A stretch of DNA of 64,000 nucleotides from positions 1,426,001 to 1,490,000 of the forward strand of contig OZ245760.1 of NCBI GenBank assembly GCA_965227695.1, read 5' to 3'. A model generated the notes under the pieces. The model saw nothing but the letters and a program-made list of their open reading frames with translations. It did not search any database and had not been told where the DNA came from. How positions within the stretch are numbered: position 1 is the stretch's first letter; every line of letters starts with the position of its first letter. Positions 54,865-62,097 of this stretch are shown here, one piece after another. A program made the translations under genes and the position numbers. This DNA comes from UBA1858 sp965227695 (lineage in GTDB: Bacteria > Pseudomonadota > Gammaproteobacteria > UBA4575).

Positions 54865-55698
54865 TTAATTGGAGATAAACAGGGGCAGTGTGGTGTTTTG
54901 TATTAAATACTTGGTAGTGCCACCCAAAATGATTTCCTTGAACCTGGAATGACCATAAGCACCCATCACAATTAACTCCGCGCTATACTCGAGTGCACTT
55001 TCATAGATTGTTGCTCCGACACCCTGAGGCGATCTGTCCGGTGCAAATGCTTCAGCAGAGATACCATGATGGCTTAAATGACTTTGTAGCTGTTCACAGC
55101 GTAGCATGTTTTGCTTTTCGTCTTTGTCATTTTTGGACACACTGACTATCTGAACACTGTTAGCCAATCTCAGCACGGGTATCGCATCATGAACAGCCCT
55201 GGCAGCTTCATGGCTTTCATTCCAGGCAATGATTACAGTGCTAGGTGGTTCAAATACTTTTTTTAAATCCGGCAGGATAAGTAGTGGCCGGCCTATATTT
55301 GTCGAAAAATAATCGCTCAGGTAGTGTGAGATATCGTCTCCGTAGTGGGAGTATCCATAGGGTGCAATGACAAGGTCATAATAACGTGCATTTTCTATTA
55401 CAAAATCAAGGTCCAGCCCTTCAATGACTTTCCAGTCGTGTTCAATCCCGGCCTCGCTGGCAGCTTCTTTGAACGATTCCTCAAGTTCTTTTGCCCGCTC
55501 GTTGGCTTTATCAATCTGGAAAGCGGCTGAATATGAAGGTGCATCCGGATACATTCCGCCATAAACCGGAATGACCGGGAATGGAATCATGTGCATTCCC
55601 GTGAGGTGAGAACCAAATTGCCGGGCGTAAGCCAATGCCGTTTCCACCCTGTGTTCATTTGAGTCATTCGAATCGCATAAAACAAGTATATCTTTCAT
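54865..55698 (-). CDS. universal stress protein, two tandem domains
   Basis: A 277-residue protein with two Usp-like halves: DILVLCDSNDSNEHRVETAL at the N-terminus and STVIIAWNESHEAARAVHDA near residue 155. The second half ends with the ATP-binding-type IVMGAYGHSRFKEIILGGTT. I chose ATG 55698, which has a GGAGG-type site upstream and matches the domain start; an in-frame codon at 55719 is less likely. It follows the Hsp20 gene with no promoter visible between them, so it is probably co-transcribed from the FNR-dependent Hsp20 promoter. Confidence 0.88.
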   Translation of the reverse strand: MKDILVLCDSNDSNEHRVETALAYARQFGSHLTGMHMIPFPVIPVYGGMYPDAPSYSAAFQIDKANERAKELEESFKEAASEAGIEHDWKVIEGLDLDFVIENARYYDLVIAPYGYSHYGDDISHYLSDYFSTNIGRPLLILPDLKKVFEPPSTVIIAWNESHEAARAVHDAIPVLRLANSVQIVSVSKNDKDEKQNMLRCEQLQSHLSHHGISAEAFAPDRSPQGVGATIYESALEYSAELIVMGAYGHSRFKEIILGGTTKYLIQNTTLPLFISN

Positions 55699-55745
55699 TG
55701 GTGTGACTTCCCTCCGCACTCAAGACTCGACTGGTTAATGTCAGG

Positions 55746-56192
55746 CTAGGCAACTTTTACAGTAATTTTTTTTGGCTTTGCGATTTCTGCCTTGCCCACT
55801 TTAATTTGTAACACACCTTTGTCTGAAGTGGCAGAAATTTTTTCAGGATCCGCGGTTTCCGGCAGGCTGAAGCGCCTGTAAAAACTGCCATGCGAGCGTT
55901 CTACGCGCGTGTAGCCCTCTTTTTCGGTTTTGTTTTCACTGCTGCGTTCCCCCTTGATTGTTAAAAATCCATTTTCCATGTTTACTTCAATATCCTTTGG
56001 CGGCACTCCCGGGATATCTGCTTCTATCAGGAAATGGTCGTCCTTGTCTGCAATATCAACGGCGGGCACCCACTTTGCCGATACCAACTCGTTTTCATCA
56101 TCCATTTCCAAATTAAAAAAACGACCAAGATCTTTCATATAAGAAAAATTGGGAAATGCACTTGCAAATGGTTCTTTAGGTACAAGTTTCAT
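55746..56192 (-). CDS. Hsp20-family small heat shock protein
   Basis: A 148-residue alpha-crystallin-domain chaperone. The domain spans about residues 40-148: VDIADKDDHFLIEADIPGVP, NGFLTIKGERSSE, FYRRFSLPETAD and GVLQIKVGK. N-terminal segment FASAFPNFSYM is short. GGAGG (56202-56206, minus strand) precedes the ATG. An FNR promoter of consensus type is upstream. HspX (Acr) in the mycobacterial DosR regulon is the same class of gene. Its leader can form a small hairpin touching the ribosome binding site (56205-56227). Confidence 0.92.
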   Translation of the reverse strand: MKLVPKEPFASAFPNFSYMKDLGRFFNLEMDDENELVSAKWVPAVDIADKDDHFLIEADIPGVPPKDIEVNMENGFLTIKGERSSENKTEKEGYTRVERSHGSFYRRFSLPETADPEKISATSDKGVLQIKVGKAEIAKPKKITVKVA

Positions 56193-56204
56193 AAAAACTA
56201 GCCT

Positions 56205-56227
56205 CCAAATAATTAACGGCTATTTGG
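56205..56227 (-). promoter_or_regulatory. possible leader hairpin at the Hsp20 ribosome binding site
   Basis: Minus-strand CCAAATA (56221-56227) can pair with TATTTGG (56205-56211), leaving a 9-base loop. The second arm overlaps the first two G bases of GGAGG. The predicted transcript start (56224) would trim part of the first arm, so the hairpin needs a start slightly upstream to be complete. Confidence 0.35.
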
Positions 56228-56258
56228 ATGTATTATCCAAAAATGTATTCAGGTGATA

Positions 56259-56272
56259 TTGATGCATATCAA
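56259..56272 (-). promoter_or_regulatory. consensus FNR box for Hsp20
   Basis: TTGATGCATATCAA is an exact match to TTGAT-N4-ATCAA. Minus-strand GATAAT (56232-56237) is centred 31 bp away. The -10 region lies inside an imperfect inverted repeat TTTGGAT-GTATT-ATCCAAA (56223-56241), which may be a second operator. Confidence 0.8.
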
Positions 56273-56300
56273 TAAAACTTATCGGTAGGTCAGAGGCGCT

Positions 56301-56314
56301 TTGACGTGTGTCAA
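56301..56314 (+). promoter_or_regulatory. FNR-like box for the orphan CbpM-like gene
   Basis: TTGACGTGTGTCAA has symmetric half-sites TTGAC/GTCAA. TACACT (56336-56341) is centred exactly 31 bp downstream. The predicted transcript start, near 56349, excludes any start codon before it. Confidence 0.65.
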
Positions 56315-56386
56315 TATTTGATCGCTGAATTTTTTTACACTGTGTGCCTGTTTTTGATTAATCTCATGGGGTATATCAACCAATCA

Positions 56387-56668
56387 ATGAACGCACAAAT
56401 ATTTTATACGACGAGAGCAATTTGCCAGAATCATGATCTTGACATTGATACACTGTCAGCGATGGTGGACATGGAAATTGCGCACCCAAAAGGCCCTGTT
56501 GCCAATCAATGGCGTTTTTCATGGCGCGATTCAAAACGCCTGGCCATTGCTGCGCATTATTATCACAGTCTTGACCTGGATATCATGGCAGCTGCGACGG
56601 CATTGGCATTGTTTGAGGACTTAAACCGGGTGCGCGCGCTTGATCAGGAAAGCAGTAAGAGTCGTTGA
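56387..56668 (+). CDS. CbpM-like protein, orphan
   Basis: A 93-residue protein resembling CbpM chaperone modulators: helix-turn-helix start AQIFYTTRAICQNHDLDIDT, the WRFSWRDSKRLAIA motif (compare WRF in the cbpM at 13225) and a C-terminal helix DIMAAATALALFEDLNRVRA. Earlier in-frame starts exist; the ATG at 56366 is an alternative and the one at 56306 is ruled out if the promoter prediction is right. There is no CbpA gene beside it. It is divergent from Hsp20 and has its own FNR-like box. It might act on the CbpA at 12293 or be a DNA-binding regulator. Confidence 0.7.
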   Translation: MNAQIFYTTRAICQNHDLDIDTLSAMVDMEIAHPKGPVANQWRFSWRDSKRLAIAAHYYHSLDLDIMAAATALALFEDLNRVRALDQESSKSR

Positions 56669-56678
56669 TTAGTAATGA

Positions 56679-57104
56679 TTATTCCTCCTGTAATGTCATG
56701 ATATACACGAGTAATTCGAGTATCAGGCCTCTCGAATAAACGTAGGCATCGGCATCATATTTTTCTGCCTCTTTGCGATAGCGATCACCCCATACAGGCA
56801 TGTCACGAGAGCCATGCACGCCCACACGAGGAGAGCCTTCGATGACGCGGTAGACTTCTGTAAAAGGAAAATGACCATGATTGTTTTTAGAGAGCTTGGT
56901 TAAGTCTGTGGGCTTCTTTTTGAGTGAATCTGCCATCACTCCATTACCTTTGCCCTGAAATCCATGACATACTGCGCATGAATTTTCATATTCAATCGCA
57001 CCAAGTGTTGGAAAATCATCGACACTGTCATTATCTTCTTTTGCCATCGTCATCGGGACGCTAATGCTCAATAACAGTGCTATTAATGATATGTTGAATT
57101 TCAT
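56679..57104 (-). CDS. small periplasmic monoheme cytochrome c (paralogue 3 of 5)
   Basis: A 141-residue exported cytochrome c. Signal peptide KFNISLIALLLSISVPMTMA; heme motif C43-A-V-C46-H47; probable axial Met in MPVWGDRY after HGSRD. Close to paralogue 1 in the segment MADSLKKKPTDLT versus MADVLKKKPKDLT. The stop of the upstream FNR gene is 9 bp from this start, so regulator and cytochrome are co-transcribed. GGCAGCTCC-type sequence gives a GGAG ribosome site on the minus strand. Confidence 0.9.
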   Translation of the reverse strand: MKFNISLIALLLSISVPMTMAKEDNDSVDDFPTLGAIEYENSCAVCHGFQGKGNGVMADSLKKKPTDLTKLSKNNHGHFPFTEVYRVIEGSPRVGVHGSRDMPVWGDRYRKEAEKYDADAYVYSRGLILELLVYIMTLQEE

Positions 57105-57113
57105 TGGCAGCTC

Positions 57114-57866
57114 CTAGGTCGAAGAAATCGCATCAAGCGCTTCCATATTATGTATTTGTATACGTTTTCCGTGAACTTCGATTATGCCTTGTTCCTGTAA
57201 ACGTGTAAAAAGCCGGCTGACTGTTTCTACAGCCGCAGAGAGGTAGCTGCCAATATCGCGGCGAGACATATGTAGCACGAGTTCATGTCCAGAAAGGCCT
57301 TTTTCAATATTTCGTTGCGCGAGATCCCGCAGGAAATGTGCCAGCCTTTGGTCGGCACTTTTTGTGCCCAGCATAAGCGAGTGACGCTCTTCTTCAGAGA
57401 TGCGCTGGCTCATATGGTCAAGAAGTTTATGATACAACTTTGGCATTCTCGAGGCTAAATTAAGATAATCGTTGATCCGGATGCCGCATAGGAAAGTCGT
57501 CTCAAGCGCGACAGATTCTGTTGTATGAGTGCTCAAAAACAGGCTATCGAGACCGATGATGTCTCCGCGTAATGAAAAATTCAGAACCTGTTCCCGCCCT
57601 TCGGCATCGATAATTGAATTTTTGACTGAACCGCTTCGGACAATATAGATCGTTTCAAGCTTGTCACCAGGCTGGTAAAGGTACTCACCCCGACACACTT
57701 TTCTGGAAATTTTTGCAATGGCATTAAAGGTATGCATTTCATACTCGCTAAGACCATTCGACAAGCAATACTTATGCTGCATGCATTGTAAACAGCGGGA
57801 AGAGTGAGGTTGCTGGTGGGTGGTCAGGATATGGTCTTTTTCAACCGGGATGGTGGAAACATGCAT
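57114..57866 (-). CDS. fnr: FNR-type [4Fe-4S] transcriptional regulator
   Basis: A 250-residue Crp/FNR-family regulator. C25, C28 and C34 (CLQC...C) and C127 correspond to E. coli FNR C20, C23, C29 and C122 with a constant offset of five, so an oxygen-labile [4Fe-4S] cluster is expected. The cyclic-nucleotide-like domain is about residues 45-150 (GEYLYQPGDK, GSVKNSIID). The recognition helix AAVETVSRLF puts E214, S217 and R218 at the positions of FNR E209, S212, R213, which read TTGAT half-sites. Divergent from FixL; co-transcribed with cytochrome paralogue 3. No FNR box was seen upstream of it. It could also be called Anr or FnrN. Confidence 0.92.
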   Translation of the reverse strand: MHVSTIPVEKDHILTTHQQPHSSRCLQCMQHKYCLSNGLSEYEMHTFNAIAKISRKVCRGEYLYQPGDKLETIYIVRSGSVKNSIIDAEGREQVLNFSLRGDIIGLDSLFLSTHTTESVALETTFLCGIRINDYLNLASRMPKLYHKLLDHMSQRISEEERHSLMLGTKSADQRLAHFLRDLAQRNIEKGLSGHELVLHMSRRDIGSYLSAAVETVSRLFTRLQEQGIIEVHGKRIQIHNMEALDAISST

Positions 57867-58098
57867 GGCCGCCTCTCTTATGATTTGGTTATGGGTAGTT
57901 TAACTCTGTCATGCATTAAAACCTGATTAATTAAGATACAATAGTCGTATGTTTGCGTAATCGACCTTCGGATATTACTTAATTATTTTCTGACGCTAAC
58001 CTAATGAAATTATTATGAGTATTATGTATGTATCTGGATTTTCAGAAATTATCAGGCAATAATCTTTCCATAGTGATGGTTTCGCGGAAGGTGAAATT

Positions 58099-59595
58099 AT
58101 GAACGGCAGGTTTTCATCCGACCAGTTGAGGGCGGTATTTGATGTCTTGGCTGAAGGCATCATTTCAATCAATGCGCAGGGCCAGATTATATCTGCCAAT
58201 CCTTCTGCCCGAAAGCTATTTGGTTATCAGCAGAGTGAGTTGTTAAACAATAATGTCAGTATGCTGATGCCGCCGCCTTATTGCGATCAGCATGACCAGT
58301 ACCTCACCGCGTATCAGGAGACCAGTACAGCAAAAATTATCGGTGTCGGGCGCGAGGTTGAAGGCCTGCGCAAAGATGGCAGCCGCTTTCCGATGTGGCT
58401 GTCCGTTACGGAATATTATAAAGATGGCAGCTTATATTATGCGGGCATCATACATGACTTGTCCGAGGTCAAGCGTACTCAACAGAAAGCGCTCAGTCTT
58501 GAAAACATTATTGAACATTCCCTCAATGAAATTTATGTTTTTAGCAGGGACTCACTGAAGTATATCCATGCCAATAATAGTGCACTCGAAAATCTTCAGT
58601 ACACGCTTGAGGAGATGCAGGCAAAAACACCCGTCGATATTAGTCCCGATTATGATGAGAAATCGTTTTTTTATTTAATCCAGCCGTTAAAAAATAACGA
58701 AAAAAAGAACCTTGTTTTTACCAGTCAATATCAGCGCAAGGATGGCAGTATCTACCCGGTTGAAGTGCACCTTGAAGCGACATTGTTCGGGACGCAGGAT
58801 GTGTTTGTGGCAATTGTACTCGATATTTCTGAACGGGTTGCCGCCCAGGAAAAGCAGCAACGTGACTTACAAAAGCTTGCCCATATGGACAGGCTGAGCA
58901 TGTTTGGAGAAATGGCTGCAGGTATCGCACATGAAATTAATCAGCCACTGGCAGCCATAAGCACTTACACCGAAGCAGGGAAACGGCGACTGGAACAAAA
59001 AGAAATAGATATTGATCGAATCAAAAATCTGCTCGAAAAAATAGAGATTGCTGCTCAACAGGCAAGCGATGTGATCAGGCATCTCAGGATGATGCTGCGA
59101 CCCGCCGACAGGGAGATTAAACCATTAAATATAAACGATGTGATATGTAATGGACTGGAATTGGCCAATCTGGACCAAAAATCAGAAAAAATCGAATTTA
59201 AACTGGATCTGGCGGATAATGTCCCCAATATTGTTGGAGACATGGTCCAGCTACAGCAGGTAATTATTAATCTGCTTCGAAATGCTGTGGATGCCTGTCT
59301 TGCCAGGCGAGGCTGTGATCAGACTATTGTGATTAAAACAACCTATCTCGAAGACCAGGAAAGAGTCAGAGTTTCTGTGCAAGACAATGGCTGCGGTGTG
59401 GATGATGACATTGCAGATACGCTATTCTCGCCTTTTTCGACAACAAAAGAAGACGGGATGGGTATGGGTCTGTCGATATGTAAATCGATTATTAACTTAC
59501 ATAATGGAGAGTTATGGTTTACACAAAATAATGAACATGGCGTGACATTTTATTTCACCCTATTAACTGAATTGAATCATAATGAGTCACTGTAA
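58099..59595 (+). CDS. fixL: FixL-type oxygen-sensing histidine kinase
   Basis: A 498-residue soluble sensor kinase. PAS 1 (about residues 10-122) is the heme-type FixL domain: H65 in QHDQY matches the heme His200 of Bradyrhizobium FixL, and R85 in IIGVGR matches Arg220, with the same spacing of 20. A second PAS (about 130-245) lacks these. The phosphoacceptor His278 is in AGIAHEINQPLAAI; the ATPase part has NLLRNAVDA, DNGCGVDD and GMGMGLSICKSI. No membrane segment. GGAAGG at 58087-58092 precedes the ATG. Overlaps fixJ by 14 bp. Expected to be active when oxygen is absent. Confidence 0.9.
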   Translation: MNGRFSSDQLRAVFDVLAEGIISINAQGQIISANPSARKLFGYQQSELLNNNVSMLMPPPYCDQHDQYLTAYQETSTAKIIGVGREVEGLRKDGSRFPMWLSVTEYYKDGSLYYAGIIHDLSEVKRTQQKALSLENIIEHSLNEIYVFSRDSLKYIHANNSALENLQYTLEEMQAKTPVDISPDYDEKSFFYLIQPLKNNEKKNLVFTSQYQRKDGSIYPVEVHLEATLFGTQDVFVAIVLDISERVAAQEKQQRDLQKLAHMDRLSMFGEMAAGIAHEINQPLAAISTYTEAGKRRLEQKEIDIDRIKNLLEKIEIAAQQASDVIRHLRMMLRPADREIKPLNINDVICNGLELANLDQKSEKIEFKLDLADNVPNIVGDMVQLQQVIINLLRNAVDACLARRGCDQTIVIKTTYLEDQERVRVSVQDNGCGVDDDIADTLFSPFSTTKEDGMGMGLSICKSIINLHNGELWFTQNNEHGVTFYFTLLTELNHNESL

Positions 59596-60193
59596 CCAAA
59601 AAACAGTCGCGATTGTTGATGATGATGCCTTGGTGCGTGACGGGTTGGTTGAACTGCTTGATTCTGTGGGTTACGGCACCCAGGTATTCACAGGGGCTCA
59701 GGAATTTTTAGATCAGTTTGACTCGTCGCTGATTGGCTGTATTTTACTTGATGTCAGAATGCCCGGAATGAGCGGCCTGGATCTGCAAAACAAATTGCGT
59801 TCGATGAACATTGCAGTGCCTATTATTATCATGACAGGCCATGGTGATGTCGCAATGGCGGTGCAGGCAATGAAAGACGGAGCTTTTGAGTTTATACAAA
59901 AACCATTCCGGGACCAGGAGTTGATTGATACTATCTCCAAGGCGCTGGAAAAAAATGCAATTGATCGTGAAAAACTTGATCAAAAGCTTAAAGTTAAGAA
60001 TCAGATTGCCTTGCTGACAAAAAGAGAGCGGGAAGTCGTCGATTATGTGCTGGAAGGTCTCTCCAATAAACAGATTGCACGTGCTCTTGGTGTCAGTGAC
60101 AGAACGGTCGAACTGCATCGTTCCCATGCCATGCAAAAACTGGATGCCCACTCAGTTGCTGTGCTTGTTAAAAAAATGTTATTCGACAATTAA
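59582..60193 (+). CDS. fixJ: FixJ-type response regulator
   Basis: A 203-residue receiver plus LuxR-type helix-turn-helix. Receiver acidic pocket DDD (13-15), phosphoacceptor D57 in LLDVRMPG, T in IIMTGHG and K in FIQKPF. The DNA-binding part has LTKREREVVDYVLEGLSNKQ and IARALGVSDRTVELHRS. It overlaps fixL. In rhizobia FixJ activates fixK, a FNR-family gene; the divergent FNR gene here is the obvious candidate target, but I cannot show that. Confidence 0.93.
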   Translation: MSHCNQKTVAIVDDDALVRDGLVELLDSVGYGTQVFTGAQEFLDQFDSSLIGCILLDVRMPGMSGLDLQNKLRSMNIAVPIIIMTGHGDVAMAVQAMKDGAFEFIQKPFRDQELIDTISKALEKNAIDREKLDQKLKVKNQIALLTKREREVVDYVLEGLSNKQIARALGVSDRTVELHRSHAMQKLDAHSVAVLVKKMLFDN

Positions 60194-60243
60194 TCATTTG
60201 GTTGTATCTATTGCCCGTGATGAGTTAACTAACTGGAGTAAAA

Positions 60244-60257
60244 TTGATCGAGGTCAT
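60244..60257 (+). promoter_or_regulatory. FNR-like box before the degenerate receiver gene
   Basis: TTGATCGAGGTCAT has two mismatches in the right half. TATCAT (60281-60286) is centred 33 bp downstream. Predicted transcript start near 60292. Confidence 0.4.
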
Positions 60258-60324
60258 TATTTGTATTGGCGTTAAATAAGTATCATGGGCTCGTCAAGAT
60301 AACTTGCATCTAGCTGGTGTTTCA

Positions 60325-60717
60325 ATGGTACAAAGTGATGAACCGCGAAATGTTTCAGTGTACTTTGTGGTTCGTGATATAGAATTACTGAATCAATTAG
60401 TCAGGTATCTCGGAAATTACGCCGCAAATATAAAAACATTTCCCCATATCAATAAGCTTCTGATGGAGCCTCTGTCCAATGCACCTTCATGTCTGGTCAC
60501 GTCGATCAGCACCAACGCTTTTGACAGTGATCTCGATGTAATCAGGCGGGTCAGGTCTCATGGCCTGTCCATTCCCGTTGTTGTAGTCGCCACACAGGAT
60601 GAAAATGTATATTCTGCGGTCAAGGCGATCCAGGCGGGTGCCGCCGACTACATTCAGCAACCAATTTTAGAAAGAGACTTTATCGAACGCATCGATAAAG
60701 TCATCCGGCTGCACTAG
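60325..60717 (+). CDS. degenerate receiver-domain protein (pseudo-receiver)
   Basis: A 130-residue stand-alone receiver-like domain resembling FixJ's receiver but without its phosphorylation residues. Where FixJ has DDD there is VVRDIE; where FixJ has LLDVRMPG there is CLVTSIST (Asp replaced by Thr or Ser); where FixJ has FIQKPF there is YIQQPI (Lys replaced by Gln). The fold markers VVVVATQDENVYSAVKAIQAGAA are kept. It cannot be phosphorylated in the usual way. It follows fixLJ by about 130 bp and may have its own FNR-like box. A FixT-like role as a brake on FixL is a hypothesis by analogy. The ATG at 60325 is preferred to the TTG at 60304. Confidence 0.75.
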   Translation: MVQSDEPRNVSVYFVVRDIELLNQLVRYLGNYAANIKTFPHINKLLMEPLSNAPSCLVTSISTNAFDSDLDVIRRVRSHGLSIPVVVVATQDENVYSAVKAIQAGAADYIQQPILERDFIERIDKVIRLH

Positions 60718-60727
60718 ATAAAGCCAA

Positions 60728-61162
60728 TTACTTTTGTATAGACTCGAGGTAAAGCAGTAACTCAAATATTTTCCCTCTCACCAGGGTTTCGGCATATTCC
60801 TGGTTGACATCGGCCCAGGACTTTGTGTTGAAGCGATCGCCCCAAATGGGCATATATCGCGGGCCGTGCTGTGCCACCTGGTCCCTGCCATCTATTATCT
60901 GGTAGACCTGTTTATAAGGGAATTGGCCATTATTATTTTTGCTGAGTTGTGTCAGGTCTGCAGTAGGAATGATCAGCATTTCAGCAAAGACACCGTGCCC
61001 TTTAGCATTTTCACCATGGCATAATGAACAGCTATCCATGTATTCCTGCTTGCCATTGCTGATAGAAGTATCCATTTCATCCGCCAGAGTGGGAGTGCTG
61101 GTGACTGAGGCCAGGCATATTAAAAATAGCCAGTGAGGAATAGTATTATTTAGAAATTTCAT
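60728..61162 (-). CDS. small periplasmic monoheme cytochrome c (paralogue 4 of 5)
   Basis: A 144-residue exported cytochrome c. Signal peptide PHWLFLICLASVTSTPTLA; heme motif C45-S-L-C48-H49; axial Met probably in MPIWGDRF after HGPR. Closest in the C-terminal part to paralogues 2 and 5 (ETLVRGKIFELLLYLESIQ). The stop is 10 bp from the convergent receiver gene. A consensus FNR box at 61274 is 112 bp upstream and could drive it leftward. Confidence 0.9.
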   Translation of the reverse strand: MKFLNNTIPHWLFLICLASVTSTPTLADEMDTSISNGKQEYMDSCSLCHGENAKGHGVFAEMLIIPTADLTQLSKNNNGQFPYKQVYQIIDGRDQVAQHGPRYMPIWGDRFNTKSWADVNQEYAETLVRGKIFELLLYLESIQK

Positions 61163-61273
61163 AGGTGTACCACGCGACTTGATAGGTTGATGACAGTTTG
61201 TTTGAATAACACGATCAGGTAATTGGGTTTGTAATCTGGCCTGTATTATAAACAGTTTATCAATGATTACCTA

Positions 61274-61287
61274 TTGATATTGATCAA
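61274..61287. promoter_or_regulatory. consensus FNR box between cytochrome 4 and the DUF3096-like gene
   Basis: TTGATATTGATCAA matches exactly. Rightward, TATGAT (61309-61314) is centred 31 bp away. Leftward on the minus strand, TATAAT (61245-61250) is centred 33 bp away. Probably bidirectional. Confidence 0.75.
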
Positions 61288-61344
61288 ACATGCCCTGATA
61301 TCTTTTCCTATGATTGCATTTTTTATATACGATGAGGTCAATTT

Positions 61345-61530
61345 ATGATTGCGGGAATTATATTAATTATTAGCGGGCTACTGATTGCAATTTATCCACC
61401 GTTGCTGTCATTAGTGATTGCGTTTCTGTTGATAACAAGCGGATTGATGACATTGCTGATCGCTTATCAAAACAAAAAGCTTGCAGAACGCTACCAAAAC
61501 CCGATTCTAAGGGTATTTTTTAGAATTTAA
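61345..61530 (+). CDS. small membrane protein, DUF3096-like
   Basis: A 61-residue protein with two membrane segments (IIAGIILIISGLLIAIYP region and LLSLVIAFLLITSGLMTLLI) and a basic tail (KKLAERYQNPILRVFFRI). It resembles DUF3096 proteins, whose function is unknown. Strong FNR promoter 58 bp upstream. GAGGTC upstream of the ATG may serve as ribosome binding site. Confidence 0.72.
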   Translation: MIAGIILIISGLLIAIYPPLLSLVIAFLLITSGLMTLLIAYQNKKLAERYQNPILRVFFRI

Positions 61531-61629
61531 TGCATTGAGGATAAATTAATACTGGAAAAGTCTGTCCTTGTAATGCCCGCAATAGTGGTTATCAGCAAAG
61601 TCGGGCGGTCAGACTCATGTCAAACCAGA

Positions 61630-62097
61630 TTATTTGTCCGCTTTTTCCTGTATTGAATTCAAGTACACCAGTAACTCGAAAATTCTTCCGCGCACGATCG
61701 TATTTGCGTTTTCGATATTACTGCTTGACCACTGGTTTAAATCAAACATGTCCCCCCAGATGGGCATTTCTTTGCTGCCATGCGCTTTGGCAATATCTTT
61801 TCCGTCAATCACCTCATATAACTGTATCCATGGGAAGATGCCGTTATTGTCTGCTGCCAGTGCGGTGAGTTTAGGCGGAATAACCTTTAAATTCTCAGAA
61901 TATGAGCCTTCGCCTTTTGCGTTCCTTCCGTGACATACCGAGCAGAAGCGGTAATATGTTTTAGCGCCAGCACTAACGACTTCCTCATAGGCATTTGCGC
62001 CTGACGCCAGGGTGCTGGCAGGAAATAACATGATGGTCAGAAACAGGGCTGGAACTGCAGAGTACAAGTAAGACATGGATGCATTAAGCCTTATCAT
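61630..62097 (-). CDS. small periplasmic monoheme cytochrome c (paralogue 5 of 5)
   Basis: A 155-residue exported cytochrome c. Signal peptide with AVPALFLTIMLFPASTLA; heme motif C52-S-V-C55-H56; axial Met probably in MPIWGDMF after HGSKE. It overlaps the upstream oxidoreductase stop by 4 bp (ATGA), so it is the second gene of an FNR-driven operon. A shorter start at M8 would leave a cleaner signal peptide. Sharing an operon with a flavin oxidoreductase does not by itself show that they exchange electrons. Confidence 0.88.
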   Translation of the reverse strand: MIRLNASMSYLYSAVPALFLTIMLFPASTLASGANAYEEVVSAGAKTYYRFCSVCHGRNAKGEGSYSENLKVIPPKLTALAADNNGIFPWIQLYEVIDGKDIAKAHGSKEMPIWGDMFDLNQWSSSNIENANTIVRGRIFELLVYLNSIQEKADK

